DNA of 64,000 nucleotides from Neoconidiobolus thromboides FSU 785 (Eukaryota; Entomophthoromycota; Entomophthoromycetes; Entomophthorales; Neoconidiobolaceae): assembly GCA_025603075.1 (NCBI GenBank), contig MU626330.1:1-64000 (forward strand), written 5' to 3'. A program made the position numbers and the translations under genes. Shown one piece after another: positions 1 to 12,220 of this stretch. Position 1 is the first letter of the stretch. Every line of letters begins with the position of its first letter. The notes under the pieces were generated by a model. That model was given only the letters and a program-made list of their open reading frames with translations, searched no databases and had not been told where the DNA came from.

Positions 1-92
1 TTGCTTAAGAAGTTTACTGATAGTTTTTCTGCTCAAATAGCGCTTAAAAATGAAAAAAGTAATGAAACCAAAAAAGGCATCCCCTTATGTTA
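1..92 (-). mobile_element. MITE copy 1 (cut by window edge)
   Basis: This is the right part of the roughly 104-bp repeat family described at 7233-7335, in reverse orientation. It carries the diagnostic core CTCAAATAGCGCTTAAAAA and the terminus AAAAAAGGCATCCCCTTA. The left end lies outside the window. Confidence 0.75.
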
Positions 93-141
93 ATTATAAA
101 AAGCTAAAAAATAAAAGAGGATGTTTAATAAAACTTGAAAT

Positions 142-334
142 TGTGAAATCTGGTGTTCAGTGATTGGAGTCAAAAATAGCTATTGCCTGATCGACTACAC
201 TGTAAGTCGAAAGGTCTTAGTCTATATGACTAAGATAGATTTGACTTATGAGGAAAAGCATGTAATAGGCTACGGGCTATGTAAGACAAATAGAATAGAC
301 AATACTAATGTGAAATCTACGTAAAATACTATCA
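142..334. repeat. Fold-back element, left arm
   Basis: About 193 bp that recur as a near-perfect reverse complement at 399-591. Both arms contain the segment matching ATAGACTAAGACCTTTCGAC on one strand or the other. The inner end carries TACGTAAAATACTATCA. No open reading frame of note. The 64-bp spacer (335-398) would form the loop of a very long hairpin. Confidence 0.9.
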
Positions 335-398
335 AGAGAACTTAGTGGGTTTATTAAATGTTTGAGATATCAGGAAATAATTCAGCTGGAAAGCCTTG

Positions 399-591
399 TG
401 ATAGTATTTTACGTAAATTTTACAGTAGTATTGTCTATTCTATTTGTCTTACATAGCCCGTAGCCTATTACATGCTTTTCCTCATAAGTCAAATCTATCT
501 TAGTCATATAGACTAAGACCTTTCGACTTACAGTGCAGTCAACCAGACGAAGCTGTTTTTGATTCTAATCACTGAGCATCAGATTTCACAG
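399..591. repeat. Fold-back element, right arm
   Basis: This is the reverse complement of 142-334 with only scattered mismatches, so the two arms are recent relative to the third copy that follows at once. The inner end begins with the inverted TGATAGTATTTTACGTA motif. Confidence 0.9.
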
Positions 592-862
592 TATTTTACG
601 TACGTTTTGCATTAGTATTGGCTATTATATCTGTCTTACATAGTCTGTAACCTATTATTTGCTATTCTTTATAATTCAAGTCTACCTTAGTCACATAAAC
701 CAAGACCTTTCAATTTACGGCTAGTCAGCCAAGCAAGGACTACTTTTGACTCCAACTATTAAGTACTAGGTTTTATAAATCCACGTAAAATACTATCAGA
801 AAGGCTTAGTGGCTTTATTAAAGGTAGGAGATATTAAGGAATAATTCAGTTAAAAAGCCTCG
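592..862. repeat. Diverged third copy of arm plus spacer
   Basis: 592-780 is a visibly older copy of the right arm in the same orientation (CTTACATAGTCTGTAACCTA against CTTACATAGCCCGTAGCCTA). 781-862 repeats the loop segment 318-396, including GTGGCTTTATTAAA and ATAATTCAG. Arm and spacer were therefore duplicated as a unit, which points to a compound or nested element. From 863 to about 1059 I see nothing identifiable. Confidence 0.8.
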
Positions 863-1059
863 AGTTACTATACTCTAGTCTCTTCTATACTCCAAAAAAT
901 ATGGAGATCAAAATGAGAGGATAATGTTCTTTAAAATGAGGTTATAAATTCTCATAGAAAATCAAAACAAGAGCATGGAATTGATTATGCTAAACTCGGG
1001 AACACGACAGCTTGGGCGACTATTATGTTGTAATCAATCATGGAGCTGACAAAGCGATA

Positions 1060-1160
1060 TTTTACAGCTTTATCACTTTTTCCATTTTTTAAGCGCTATT
1101 TGAGCAGAAAAATTGGTAGTGAAATTCTTAAACACAAAAATGCATTCCCGTATATTATAG
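1060..1160 (+). mobile_element. MITE copy 2, degraded left end
   Basis: Forward copy: ACTTTTTCCATTTTTTAAGCG core, then the GAGCAGAAAAATTG arm and a degenerate right end (GCATTCCCGTATA). The left terminus is not recognisable. The remaining DNA up to the insulysin start at 1706 is AT-rich without a gene and should contain that gene's promoter. Confidence 0.7.
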
Positions 1161-1705
1161 ATTCTTTTTTTTTTCATTTTTTATTTAAATTTTAAATTAT
1201 CATACCTTTTATCAATAAGGTATGTATTTATTGTTTTAAATTTTATGATGTTTCTATTATCATTTTATTTTATTATTTTTAAATGCCAATATATTATTAT
1301 TAAACTTACTCAAAACTAAAAAACTATATAATTATTTATAAATTTATATTCATTTTTACCATATAGTAAAGTTTTACTTAATCAAATGTTATAATGAATT
1401 TAAATTAAATATACATCAAGTAGTATGTCATTCTCAAACTTAACTTTGAAAACTGCGCTTTTTTATGATCAATTAATATTTTATTAGAACACTATCTAAC
1501 TTAAAAACAAATATCATGACAAACCCACCTTAGAAACTTTTAGATTTTTATAATTTTATACAATTTATAACTTGTTTTAATAAATTAGTAGATCGATACA
1601 AGTACACGTTAATCAGAAACATACCTTTGAAGTTGCAGACATATCTATTTATAAATATTTATAAACAAAACAATATCAAATACATTATAATCATAATCTC
1701 ACAAA

Positions 1706-4700
1706 ATGGCAGTACTCGATTTTGAAATTAAAGAATATAGCAACGAACTATCATATAAACAATTTACTAAGCCAATTATTAAAAGCTCAGTAGATGATAG
1801 AGAATATCGATATATCATATTAAACAATGACTTGACTGTATTATTAATTTCAGATCCAAATGGTGATAAAGCAGCCGCTTCTTTAGATATTCATGTTGGT
1901 TCCCAGAATGATCCTGTTGAATTACCAGGTTTAGCTCATTTTTGTGAACATTTGTTATTTATGGGAACAGAAAAATACCCAAAAGAAAATGATTACTCAG
2001 AAGTAATAAAAATAATATAGTAAAATATAACTTAAGAAACTAACAATATTTAAAGTATTTAGCTGAGAATGCTGGTTATTCTAACGCTTATACTTCTTAT
2101 GATCATACCAACTATTACTTTGAAGTAGGCCCAAATCACCTCGAAGGTGCTTTAGATAGGTAATTAAGGATATTTGATTTTGAAACAATAATAATTATGA
2201 ATTGAATAGATTCTCTCAATTCTTTACTTCTTCACTTTTTAGTCCAAGTTGTACTGAAAGAGAAATCAAAGCGGTAGATTCAGGTATTTCATCTTTATAA
2301 AAATGAGATAAAATAATAAGTTGTATAATTAGAGAATAAAAAGAATTTGCAGGAAGATGATTGGAGACTATTACAACTATATAAATCATTTAGTAAAAAA
2401 GACCATCCATATTCTCGTTTTGCTACAGGTAATTGTCGCAAAGATATAATATTTTATAAATATATCGTTTATGCTGTTACTAGGTAACTTGGATACTTTA
2501 CTCGAAGAACCAAAATCAAAAGGAATTGATACAAGAGAAGAGTTATTAAAGTTTTATAATAAATTTTATTCATCAAATATCATGAAACTCGTTGTAAGTG
2601 GAAAAGGTAATCAAATAATATAATATAATATTTTAATGATAAATACTAATTTTATTAAGAATCCCTTGATAAATTAACTGAATGGGTAATTCCTCGTTTC
2701 TCATTAGTTAGAAATCTCAATATTGAGCCACCAATTCATTTTGATTCTCCAACCCCGAAAGAACACTTCAATGTAATTTAAATTTATCGTCATTATATTA
2801 ATTTATTCATGAATATTTGTTAGTCTAGAATTTATGTTGTCCCAGTCAAGGATGCTCGTAGCCTTCAATTGAATTTTGAAATTCCACCCCAAACAAAATT
2901 ATTTGATTCAAAGGTATTTAATTTAATACATCTATTACTTAAAACTTTGTATAACAACTTCTTTTTAGCCTACAAATATTTTATCGCAGCTTATTGGCCA
3001 TGAAGGTCCAGGCTCCATTCTGTCTTTATTGAAAGAAAAAGGATGGGCTATTTCTCTAGAAGCTGGTGCCGTAGAAGACAATCCTGCATTTTGTTTTTTT
3101 GCAATTTCAATCGAAGTAACTTCAATCGGTTTAGGTACTTAAATGTTTGAATTTATGTTATATAACTAATTGTAAAAGAAAATACGGATGATATTGTTTT
3201 AATAGTATTCCAATATATTCATCTATTGTTAAAAGAAGGCGTTAGTAAAACTTATTTTGATGAAGTAAGTTATTTTTCATAGATTTTATGCTTATTAATT
3301 ATTTTCTAGCTTAAATCTATTGAAGACGCAGAATTCAAATTTAGAGAGAATTTTAATGTATCATCTTATGTTTCTCTACTTTCAAGTATTCTTCATTCAG
3401 ATTGTTCTCCTCATGAAATTTTATATACACCTTTTGTTTTAAAGAAATATGATCCAAAGTTAATAATGGAAACCCTTTCTTATATTAATCCAGATCGCTT
3501 GGTGTAAGTATAATTTTATATGATCATATTATTTTTAACATTTTAGTATGCTTTTGGTTTCAAAATCATTTCAAGAAAGAAATGATTTAGTTAAAGAAAG
3601 ATGGTATGGGACAGAATATGCTATTGAAAGGATTTCACAAACCTATATAAACGTAATGTTTATTTATAACTTTAACTTTAATTATTTAATTTTGTAAAAT
3701 AGGGTTTAAAAACAGCTGAGATTAACTCCAAACTTCATTTACCAAAGCCAAATCTATTTATACCTACTAATTTTGGATTATCAAAGCTTAATGGTATAGC
3801 TAAAAAGGTAGTATATTATTTAAAGTAATTAGTTTAACTTATATTTTGTAAGAACCCAATACTTTTGGTTAATGATAAAAAAGGGAGCTTATGGTATAGT
3901 AGAAGTGAATTCAATGTTCCAAAATCATCCATTTTTTTGGTTTTAAGGAATCCTTTTTGTTATGCATCACCACGTCATTTTAGCTACCTAGAACTCATAA
4001 AGGATATTCTAATTGAGAATTTAAATGAAATCACGTATGATGCCCATTTAGCAGGCTTATCCTATTCGATTCATACTACCTACAATGAATTAAATATCAC
4101 AGTACATGGGTTTAATGATAAAATGGAAACACTGTTGTTAGAAATATTAAATAACATTATAAAGTTCAAAATAGACGACGTGATATTTAACAATTGTAAA
4201 GAAAAGGTAATAAAATTAAGACAAATTTACATGAATTAAAACAAGTTGTTATTAAATAGTATTTAAGAGAGCTCCAAAATGCAAAGATGAACCCACCTAA
4301 TGCTCTTGCAAGTTATCAACTTACATGCTTATTACTTGAGAAAGTGTGGAGTAGCGAAGACAAAGAAAAAGAAGTACCAAGTAAAAAATTTATTGATTGT
4401 AATTATGAAACTAATTTTTTAAGCAATTACATCGGATAAATTGATGAAGTTTTCTAACGAATTTTTTTCTCGTGCTTATGTTACCTCATATATCAATGGA
4501 AACTTTAATCATAAGGTAGTAAAGTAGTAGCCATTGTTTTATATAAATTTAGTTTATTTTTATAGGAATCGATCAAAATTTACAATGATATAATGGCCCT
4601 ATTTGATTTTAAACAGCTTTATCCTGCTGAAATGATCTCAAGAAGAAACGTAGTACTCCCGGGACCAAATTGCTCTTATGTTTATCAAAAGAAAGTTCCA

Positions 4701-5501
4701 AATCCAGAAACAACTGATTCATCAATAGAATTTTATCTTGATATATATACCTATAATGATTTAAAAAAAAGAGTCTATTCTCAATTTTTAGGGTACATTA
4801 TTAGTGAGCCAGCTTTTAATCAACTACGTACTGTCGAACAATTAGGTTATATTGTGTATGGTGGAGCAGCTTCAGAATATTCTGTAGGCGGTATCAGTTT
4901 TACCATTCAAAGTGAATTTAATCCTATTTATCTTGAATCAAGGATCGAGGCCTTTTTGGATAAATATCTGGTAAAATTAGCACACTGACATTTATATTTA
5001 ATACTAAACCATTTATTTTAGAATTTATTAGAGAACTATACTGATGAAGAGTTTCAAAATAAAGTACAAGCATTCATTACTATTAAGCTTAAAAAGGATG
5101 ATAATATATTTGAATTTGCCTATAATAAGTGGGCTCCAATTGATTCAGGTTTTTATGATTTTGATGAAGGTAATTCTATAAAAACAAGATTATAATATTA
5201 TGCTAAGCAACATCTTTATTTAATAGCTGAATCTGCCGTTTCTATTTTACGTAATATTACTAAAGATAATATGATTGGCTTTTTCAAAAAGTACGCTATT
5301 CGTGGATCTTCTAATAGACGTAAATTATCAGTACATATGGTTTCTCAAATTACAAAAGAAAATGATGAGAAGCTTGAAAACAATTTTACCTTAAATGATT
5401 GCGGGCAACTTATTGATGATATTGTTGATTTCAAAGCCTCAAACAAACTTTATATACCCCCATTTCCACAAGCATCCATACCTTTATGGCGTGAAGAATA
5501 A
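1706..5501 (+). CDS. STE23: Insulysin/Ste23-like M16 zinc metalloprotease, copy 1 (multi-exon)
   Basis: An insulin-degrading-enzyme-type protease of about 1,000 residues in at least 12 exons. Exon 1 (1706-2002, ATG in AAAATGGCA) carries the inverted zinc motif HFCEH at residues 78-82 within [15 protein letters not shown] third metal ligand is expected in the exon-3 stretch [10 protein letters not shown]. Exon 2 has the family segment [14 protein letters not shown]. The C-terminal half keeps the family motif [14 protein letters not shown] (about 4830). The last exon ends at TAA 5501. Introns are short, for example 2003-2055, 2160-2209 and 2284-2332. Family members degrade short peptides, and yeast Ste23 acts in a-factor maturation; the substrate here is unknown. 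No C-terminal peroxisomal signal is seen (ends WREE). A close paralogue lies at 34192-38098 on the other strand. Confidence 0.92.
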
Positions 5502-5833
5502 CGAATAAACTTATTGATTTGGAAATTAGAGCTAGCTAATGTTTAAAAAATAAAGTAATAAATTAAAATAAATAACACAACTACTAAGTTTAATTTAGAT
5601 CGTTCTTACAATACCCATTTATGTAATTTAAAAACATATGGCTTTATAATATAATATAAAAGGCTAATTTATTCTATTATTAAAAGTGCCTATATGTTAT
5701 ACAATGCTCAAAATAATTCCATATTATTTATCTTTATAACTTACAATATGAGTCATATAAGCATTTCTCTTACATTCACAAATATAATTAAATCCTTAAA
5801 ATCATCTAATGCACCTTGGTGCTATTTATATTT

Positions 5834-5939
5834 ATATGGTAATATTTTTTTTGGTTTCATACTTTTTCCATTTTAAAAGCACTATTTGAGTAGAAAAATT
5901 GTTGATAAAATTCTTAAATACAAAAATACATCCCCATTT
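5834..5939 (+). mobile_element. MITE copy 3
   Basis: Full-length forward copy with a mutated left end (TATGGTAATA) and a preserved right end (TACATCCCCAT). The internal core is AAAAGCACTATTTGAG. Confidence 0.8.
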
Positions 5940-6244
5940 ATTGTTTTGAAAGTGACATATTATAAAAATCCGCGATAGCAACAGCAGATAGATTTTTTAA
6001 ACCTATAAAAGATGAAATTACATTAACATTTTAAAAATAAACTAAATTGTATTAAATTATCATATGAGTGATTTTTTATTATATTAATAGATTACCAGAA
6101 AATTTATTATATGTGAATATCTAAATTGGTTTCATTTTATCTAATTTTTGAACACTTTATATTAAAAACTGCCCAAAATTCTATAAAAGTAGTTTTTTTA
6201 TTAAAAAGCAAAAGTATCCAACACAGCTTTAAATTATTTTATCA

Positions 6245-6348
6245 TATGGAAGTGTTTTTTTTGGTTTCATACTTTTTCCATTTTTTAAGCGCTATTTGAC
6301 TGGAAAAGCTATTAATAAAATCCTTAAACACAAAAATACATCCCCATA
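6245..6348 (+). mobile_element. MITE copy 4
   Basis: Full-length forward copy, 104 bp, TATGGAAGTG...ACATCCCCATA. Core AAGCGCTATTTGACTGG. Confidence 0.85.
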
Positions 6349-7232
6349 TTTTATATTGTAAGTTAGCTAAATTTCTAACAAATTTAGTAGAAATTTGCAG
6401 ATTAGCAGAGATTTTATTGATATTAATGGAAGTTTTAGTATACAAATAAGTGCATATTCTTATAAAATCCCATTGAAAAATATTTACTATTGACTGTTTA
6501 TAAATAATGTTGCAAATTTGCTATCTAAATAAATTACTTTAATGTTATGATCACAGTGTTGATGTATTACTAAGTTGATAAATAGCTGGATAGGAGAGAG
6601 TGGTTAGCCCCGAAACTATAATCAATCATCTCCACGTAATATAAGCAATATAATAATAATTTTTATTTATTGTTACAACTGTTTACTTTTTAATTATTTA
6701 TCAACTTAGTAATTTAAATAATATCAACATTTAACAGTTCATTTTTATTATTTAATAAAGTATTTAGTAAATTTTTAAAATTTCTGTTATTTTCTTAAAA
6801 TAAGCTGGAGCTAATTTCAATTTTTTTATTTTCTTAGACTTTATAACTCTAATTAATTTTTTGCTTTTTTCTAATTTATCAGATATTAGATAACAATGTA
6901 GTTTGTTACTATATTTAATAAAATGTAAATATTTTTTAGTATCTTATTTTTCTAATACCATTCCTGTATCTTTGTCTCTTTTATATTTTTCAAAAATTAT
7001 ATCCGTTTTCCTATTATTAATAATTGAGTTATTGTTTTATTATTTTTATTATTTTCATAAATAAAAATCTTAATTTTCAAAAATAATTAATGTTTTTTAT
7101 ACTAATTGATGCTTTAAAACTATTTTTCCATTATAAAAAATTCAAAATGTCTATCAACTATATTTTTTCTGTAATGGTTAGCAAAAAAAATTAAATTTAA
7201 ATTTGGGGTACTATTTTATAATTTTTTAAATA

Positions 7233-7335
7233 TATGGGGATGTTTTTTTTGGTTTCATTATTTTTCCATTTCTTAAGCGCTATTTGAGTGGAAAGATATT
7301 GGTAAAATTCTTAAACAAAAAAATACATCCCCATA
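7233..7335 (+). mobile_element. MITE copy 5 (good reference copy)
   Basis: Well-preserved reference copy. The ends are TATGGGGATG and CATCCCCATA, that is a roughly 9-bp terminal inverted repeat TGGGGATGT flanked by TA on both sides, as expected if TA is the duplicated target. Inside, TTTTTCCA and TGGAAA form an inner stem around the palindrome AGCGCT, so the whole unit is an imperfect hairpin. There is no coding capacity. Family members differ by small indels. Confidence 0.9.
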
Positions 7336-7448
7336 TGATGTAAAAACTTTTAGGATTCAAAATAGTTTTCTTATCTGCATACATATTGATTTTTATAAAC
7401 TTTTTGAATAAAAGCTCTTTAAATGCTAAATTAACCAAAGTTTTCTGC

Positions 7449-7557
7449 ACATGAGAATGTATTTTTTTTGTTTAAGGGCTTTACTAACAATTTTTCCACT
7501 CAAACAGCACTTAAAAAATGGTAAAAGCAATGAAATAAAAAAACATCATTATATGGG
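7449..7557 (-). mobile_element. MITE copy 6
   Basis: Reverse copy starting ATGAGAATGT, core CTCAAACAGCACTTAAAAAA, ending AACATCATTATA. It directly abuts copy 7. Confidence 0.8.
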
Positions 7558-7643
7558 GATATATTTTTGTGTTTAAGGATTTTTCCACTCAAATAGCGCT
7601 TAAAAAATGGAAAAAGTAATGAAGCCAAAAAAACATCACCAAA
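7552..7643 (-). mobile_element. MITE copy 7, internally deleted
   Basis: Reverse copy with a perfect TATGGGGATATA left end. The ACTAACAA segment between the arm and the core is missing (about 12-15 bp), and the right end is AACATCACCA. It overlaps or abuts copy 6 at the shared TATA. Confidence 0.8.
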
Positions 7644-7839
7644 TGTTATATCTTTTTACATAATTATTTAAAATATTATAATTACTAAACCTAAGTTATA
7701 TATATTTAGTTTTTATCCAATTACTTAAATTTTTTATAATATATTATTTATAGTCTAGAGACATGCTTTAGTCAATTTTACCATTGTTTTTTAATTTGTT
7801 TTTTTCCAGTTTTTTTTATTAAAATTAAAAGCTTTAATA

Positions 7840-7943
7840 TATGGGGATGTTTTTTTGATTTATTACTTTTATATTTTTTTTAAGCGCTATTTGAATGGAA
7901 AAATTGTTAGTAAAATTCTTAAACACAAAAATACATCCCCATA
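7840..7943 (+). mobile_element. MITE copy 8
   Basis: Full-length forward copy, 104 bp, with both TATGGGGATG and CATCCCCATA ends intact. Confidence 0.9.
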
Positions 7944-8444
7944 TCTTGTATAGCATTTTTTCCCTTTATTATAAATAACATCATGTATATATCCTTTATT
8001 AACTGTAACCTGTCTCCTTTGATTTTCTTTATAATAACGATTTAAGGGTACTTTTTTCTGGAATAGACTTTAATTGCATTGTTCATGATTTCAAGGAAAA
8101 CTTGTAGCATCTAAAAAATAGTTAATTTTAAAAAAAGATTATAAAATTTGAGGTTTTTTTATATTATTATTAATTTCCAATTCAATTTCCTTTTCTCAAT
8201 CATTATTAATTGCTTGAAATTGTCTAAAAATTATTAGTATTTCTCTATATAAAAAATAAAATATATACCCCTGTATATTTAATTTAAATCCTCTACATTT
8301 AACAATATTATTAACATCATAAAGTTCTTTTTTATTAAAGCTTTATTTTTTATTTCATTATAGGTTTCGCTCTTAGCCAGAGCAATATACAAACCAATGG
8401 TTAATTTTACTATATTATAATTTTAAGCAGATATGTTTGACTTT

Positions 8445-10985
8445 TTAAACACCGCCACCAGATCTTGTTGTAGAAAATTTGTTAAGAGGGGTTAATGGAA
8501 TATTAGAGCTTGAGTTTTGAGGGGCCTTGATGTATGAAAGGACTTCTAAAAATTCGTAAAATTCTACAGAGCCTAGCTTATTTATATTGGCCTTATTTAT
8601 AACTTGCTCTAATTGAGATGGTGTTAAAGTGGAAAACCCAGAATGTTCTAATACCTTTGAAAGATCTTTATAATCTATATGACCGTCCTTATCACTATCA
8701 TGCTTAGAAAAGGCTTCACGATAGACAGATAATTCTTTTGGTGTAAAATTTCCTCTTGAATAAGATGGAGTCAAACCATTTAACCCTTCAGCATTTTGGG
8801 TGGCTTCATCCTTATTTAATCCCATAGTAGTAAGGAATTTCAAAGCATTATCATATTCTTTGTTTTGTCTGCTCTTATCCCAATTTAATTCAGCACTCAT
8901 TATACTAATTACCCTTGGCAATGCCTCTTTAGCGGCATGAGAATTCAAGAAAGATAAACGCGTACGACGAGCTAAAACATCTACTGCAGTGCATGCATAT
9001 TCATTTTTAACGGCGTAACGTACTTCTGCTTCAAGATAAGGATAAGATGCTGACAATTTTGTGCCAAATAATGGCCAACGTTGCCCAGTAACTTCGCAAT
9101 GAGAAGCAACACCCCATGCTCTATCACCATAATTGGTTGCTAAATGTTTAGCAACATCTGTTTCCAAACCGAAATGCTGTATAAGTTTGATATACATATT
9201 TTTTGAATATCCGTGAGCTCCAATTAATTTCAAAGATTCAGTTGCACATGCATTATTAGGTTTAAGGTTAAATATTTCAACTGCTTTATCTACAGTTTCC
9301 TCAGCCATAGCACGATAAGTTGTCCATTTTCCACCAGCAATAGTGATAAGTTTATTTTTAGATACATTAATCATATGATTACGTACTAATCCTTCAGTAC
9401 TCTTAGCTGATGGGTCTCTTACTAATGGTCGAATACCAGACCAAGCCGATAAGACATCACCACGACGTACATTAATATCTACAATGGATTAAAATTAACC
9501 TTTTTTAGAGCTTTAATATTACCTGAGCTTAAATAACGACGAATTTCATCAAGGATCCATTCAATTTCTTGCTCTTCTGGAATTGGCTCACTAGTAACTG
9601 TTGTAGGGGTATCGGTTGTTCCTGCTACGACATTACCTTCCCATGGCAAGAAAAAGATTACTCTACCATCTGAAGTTGATGGGTCAAGCATACCCATAGA
9701 TGAAGGACTGTAATAGTTTGGTAAAACAATATGTACTCCTGCACTAGGTGCTACTATCTCTTTTGATTCTTTTTCATCCATCTTTCTGAGGCCATCTATT
9801 TTAATTGTCAATTTTCATAATTGTTATTTTTTTTGAAAATACCTGTAAATGGACCAGTTGCATTAATAACGCCCTAAAAAATCAATATCACTTTATTTAC
9901 TAGTTAACTATATCTTTTACCTTAGCTTTAATTGAATATTCTTCACCAGTTAGAACATCCTTAACTTTTGCTCCACGAACAACATCTCCACTCTCGTCTT
10001 TTTCTTTAATTAATTCTATAACTTCAGTGTGATTTACTGAAACTGCACCTTGGAATACAGCAGTAAGAATCAAAGAAATATTCATTCTTGAATCATTATG
10101 TTGTCCTAACAAATTAATTTAAACTATATTTCGTTAATCCTGAATATATATTTACCATCATAATAAACCATAGAACCTACAAGTTCATCTTTTTTCAACA
10201 TTGGGAATGATTCAAGTGTTTTTTTTCTAGACATGAAATAACTACTTTGAAGTCCTTCACCACCAGCTAGTACATCATATACTTTAGAACCAGCCCAGAA
10301 ATAAGGTACTTGCCACCATCTATAAATTAATAACTGTATTTTAGAAACAAATAAAAGTTTACTTATAAATTGGCAACATGATAGGTAATTGTGATGAGAG
10401 ATGTGGCGCAGTATGTAAGAAGATAGATCTTTCATGAAGAGCTTCAACTACAAGTTTGTATTGCTCATAATCTAAGTTCCTAAATGCTTTTTCCAGATAA
10501 CGAACTCCTCCGTGTACTAATTTGGTTGATTTTGACGAAGTTCCTTAATCGAACATGAACAAAACATAGTATAAAAATATAAAAAAAGTACCTGAAGAGT
10601 AATCATCTCTTTCAACTAAACCAACTTTTAAGCCTCTTGATGCAGCATCTAAAGCTATACCTGCACCAGTTGCACCACCTCCAACAATTAATAAATCAAA
10701 CTCTTGACTCTGATCTTTTGAGCTGACTTTAAGTTTTTCAATCATTTCCTCACGAGAAGGAGGGGTCCAAAAGGTATGTATTCCTTCAGGTTCATTTGAG
10801 GAGTCTAAAGAGATGGCACCTTGTGGTCTTTTAAGGATAGGGTGGTCAGGTGAAAGCTGATATGGTTTTTTTTGTGAATTGTTTTTTTGATAGCTAATAT
10901 AAGCTGTAGCACCAGTTACAGCTATAATAGAAGTTATTGCAATAGGCTTGATAGGGATTTTGCCCTTTAATAGTCTCCAAGACAT
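8445..10985 (-). CDS. GUT2: Mitochondrial FAD glycerol-3-phosphate dehydrogenase with C-terminal EF-hands
   Basis: Oxidises glycerol 3-phosphate to dihydroxyacetone phosphate at the inner mitochondrial membrane and passes electrons to ubiquinone. ATG at 10985-10983. An N-terminal membrane anchor ([18 protein letters not shown]) precedes the FAD-binding motif [20 protein letters not shown] and then [12 protein letters not shown]. Splice sites checked include the exon-1 end at 10592 and an intron of about 44 nt near 9486-9529 that joins RRYLSS to [15 protein letters not shown]. The DAO C-terminal domain ([15 protein letters not shown]) is intact. Unlike yeast Gut2, about 100 extra residues follow, with a canonical EF-hand loop ([13 protein letters not shown]) and a degenerate partner ([14 protein letters not shown]), the animal GPD2 architecture. 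Ca2+ activation is therefore inferred. It ends at TAA 8445 after SGGGV. Confidence 0.95.
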
Positions 10986-12220
10986 TTGTTTAATTTTTTG
11001 AAATTGAAAAATGGTGATTAAAAAATATTCCAGTTATTTTTATACTTTTAATTTGGTAGCTATTGCATCGAGGTTTTTTTATTTTTATTTTTTATTTTAT
11101 TCTTTAAAATTGCTCAATCATTTAGTTTGTTTAAACGAAGTCACTTTTTTATCTTATCTTATGTTAGCCTTATTCTCTAATAGGGCTAAGGTTTTTTTAT
11201 TTCCAATAAAAATTACATGAATTTAACGTAGATTAAATCCGGATATTCCACAATATAGACACTAAAGATTGTATTAAACTAATGCGGAAAAACATCAAAT
11301 AATTACATAAAACTAAGAATATTTAATAAAACTATTATAAATAATCACTGCTATTAAGATATATTTGAGCCTATACTATTTTTATTAAAAATATATGTTA
11401 TTTTAATATATTGATTAATATATTGTGTACAATAAACATAAAAGTGTATATAGATATAAAGAATAGATATATATATTGTATTAAGTAATTAACTAATAAT
11501 AGAAGCCAATTCTGCTATCGTTATTGTAACTCAGTTTTATACACAATTTTAATAAATTATATACAGTTATTAAGTTTTCCAAATATTCTATTTTTGCGCA
11601 GCTTTGAAAAAAATTGTTTTATTAGTTAGTGGATATAAAATCAAATTTATAAAATTTAACCATTTAAACTTGACTTTAAACGTTTTAACTCTGTATATTA
11701 TGGCACATGTCAAATTATTTTCAACACTCCGCAAAATATATAACATACGAAGTTATCTTTTGATTTTATTACTTTCTTATTTTTTTAAGCGCTATTGAGC
11801 AAAAAAGATATTAGTAAAATCCTTAAAAAAGACATCCTCCCTGTATGAATATTATTATTATAACCCACCTACTAGTAAAACTAATTGCAGTTATGTACCT
11901 TTATTCTTTTAATTTGCTGCCAACTCCTTCTATAATGAGTTCATAAGCTATATATAATCCCTTAATCTGTAAATTCATCATAAAAGGAACTGGTAGTAAA
12001 TTAAAAAAGAACAAAGGCATCTAACTGCACCCAGTCCTAAATGAAAGTGTTCTAATATTTTGCTCACTTTTTAGGTAACTAACTTTTAAACATAGTAAGT
12101 CTCTGCAAAAAACGTAATTATATTAAATGATTTTTGCAAAAAAAGGTGCACAAAATCAATTTATAAAAAAGTTATAGTGATGTATATTATTGTTAGTTTG
12201 TAACAGTTTCAAAATCCATA
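10986..12220. other. Divergent intergenic region
   Basis: About 1.2 kb between the start of GUT2 (-) and the start of the gene at 12221 (+). It is AT-rich, with one degraded MITE at 11740-11848. It should hold both promoters; no conserved box is evident to me. Confidence 0.6.
11740..11848 (+). mobile_element. MITE copy 9, degraded
   Basis: Forward copy: TTTTGATTTTATTAC, TTTTTTAAGCGCTATTGAGC, TTAGTAAAATCCTTAAAAAA, then ACATCCTCCCTGTA. The left end is lost. Confidence 0.7.

Larger units (their letters stand above)
5502..8444. other. MITE-rich convergent intergenic region
   Basis: Between the 3' ends of the insulysin gene and GUT2. It holds six copies of the 104-bp MITE (listed separately) in very AT-rich DNA. 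A short exon-like stretch on the minus strand near 8050-8118 begins after a good acceptor (TTTTTTAG) and ends at a stop, but I could not attach it to a gene. Confidence 0.7.

Noticed and set aside
142-591. Interpretation of the long inverted repeat as a telomere-proximal or organellar structure
   Set aside because: No telomeric short repeats, and nuclear genes with introns follow immediately; a fold-back mobile element explains it better.
6242-6445. 67-codon minus-strand frame
   Set aside because: Its second half is MITE copy 4; no codon-like character outside.
8050-8118. Possible extra 3' exon of GUT2 or solitary exon (MLQVFLEIMNNAIKVYSR)
   Set aside because: GUT2 has a natural stop at 8445 after its EF-hand domain, and I found no splice donor or preceding exon that would connect this piece.
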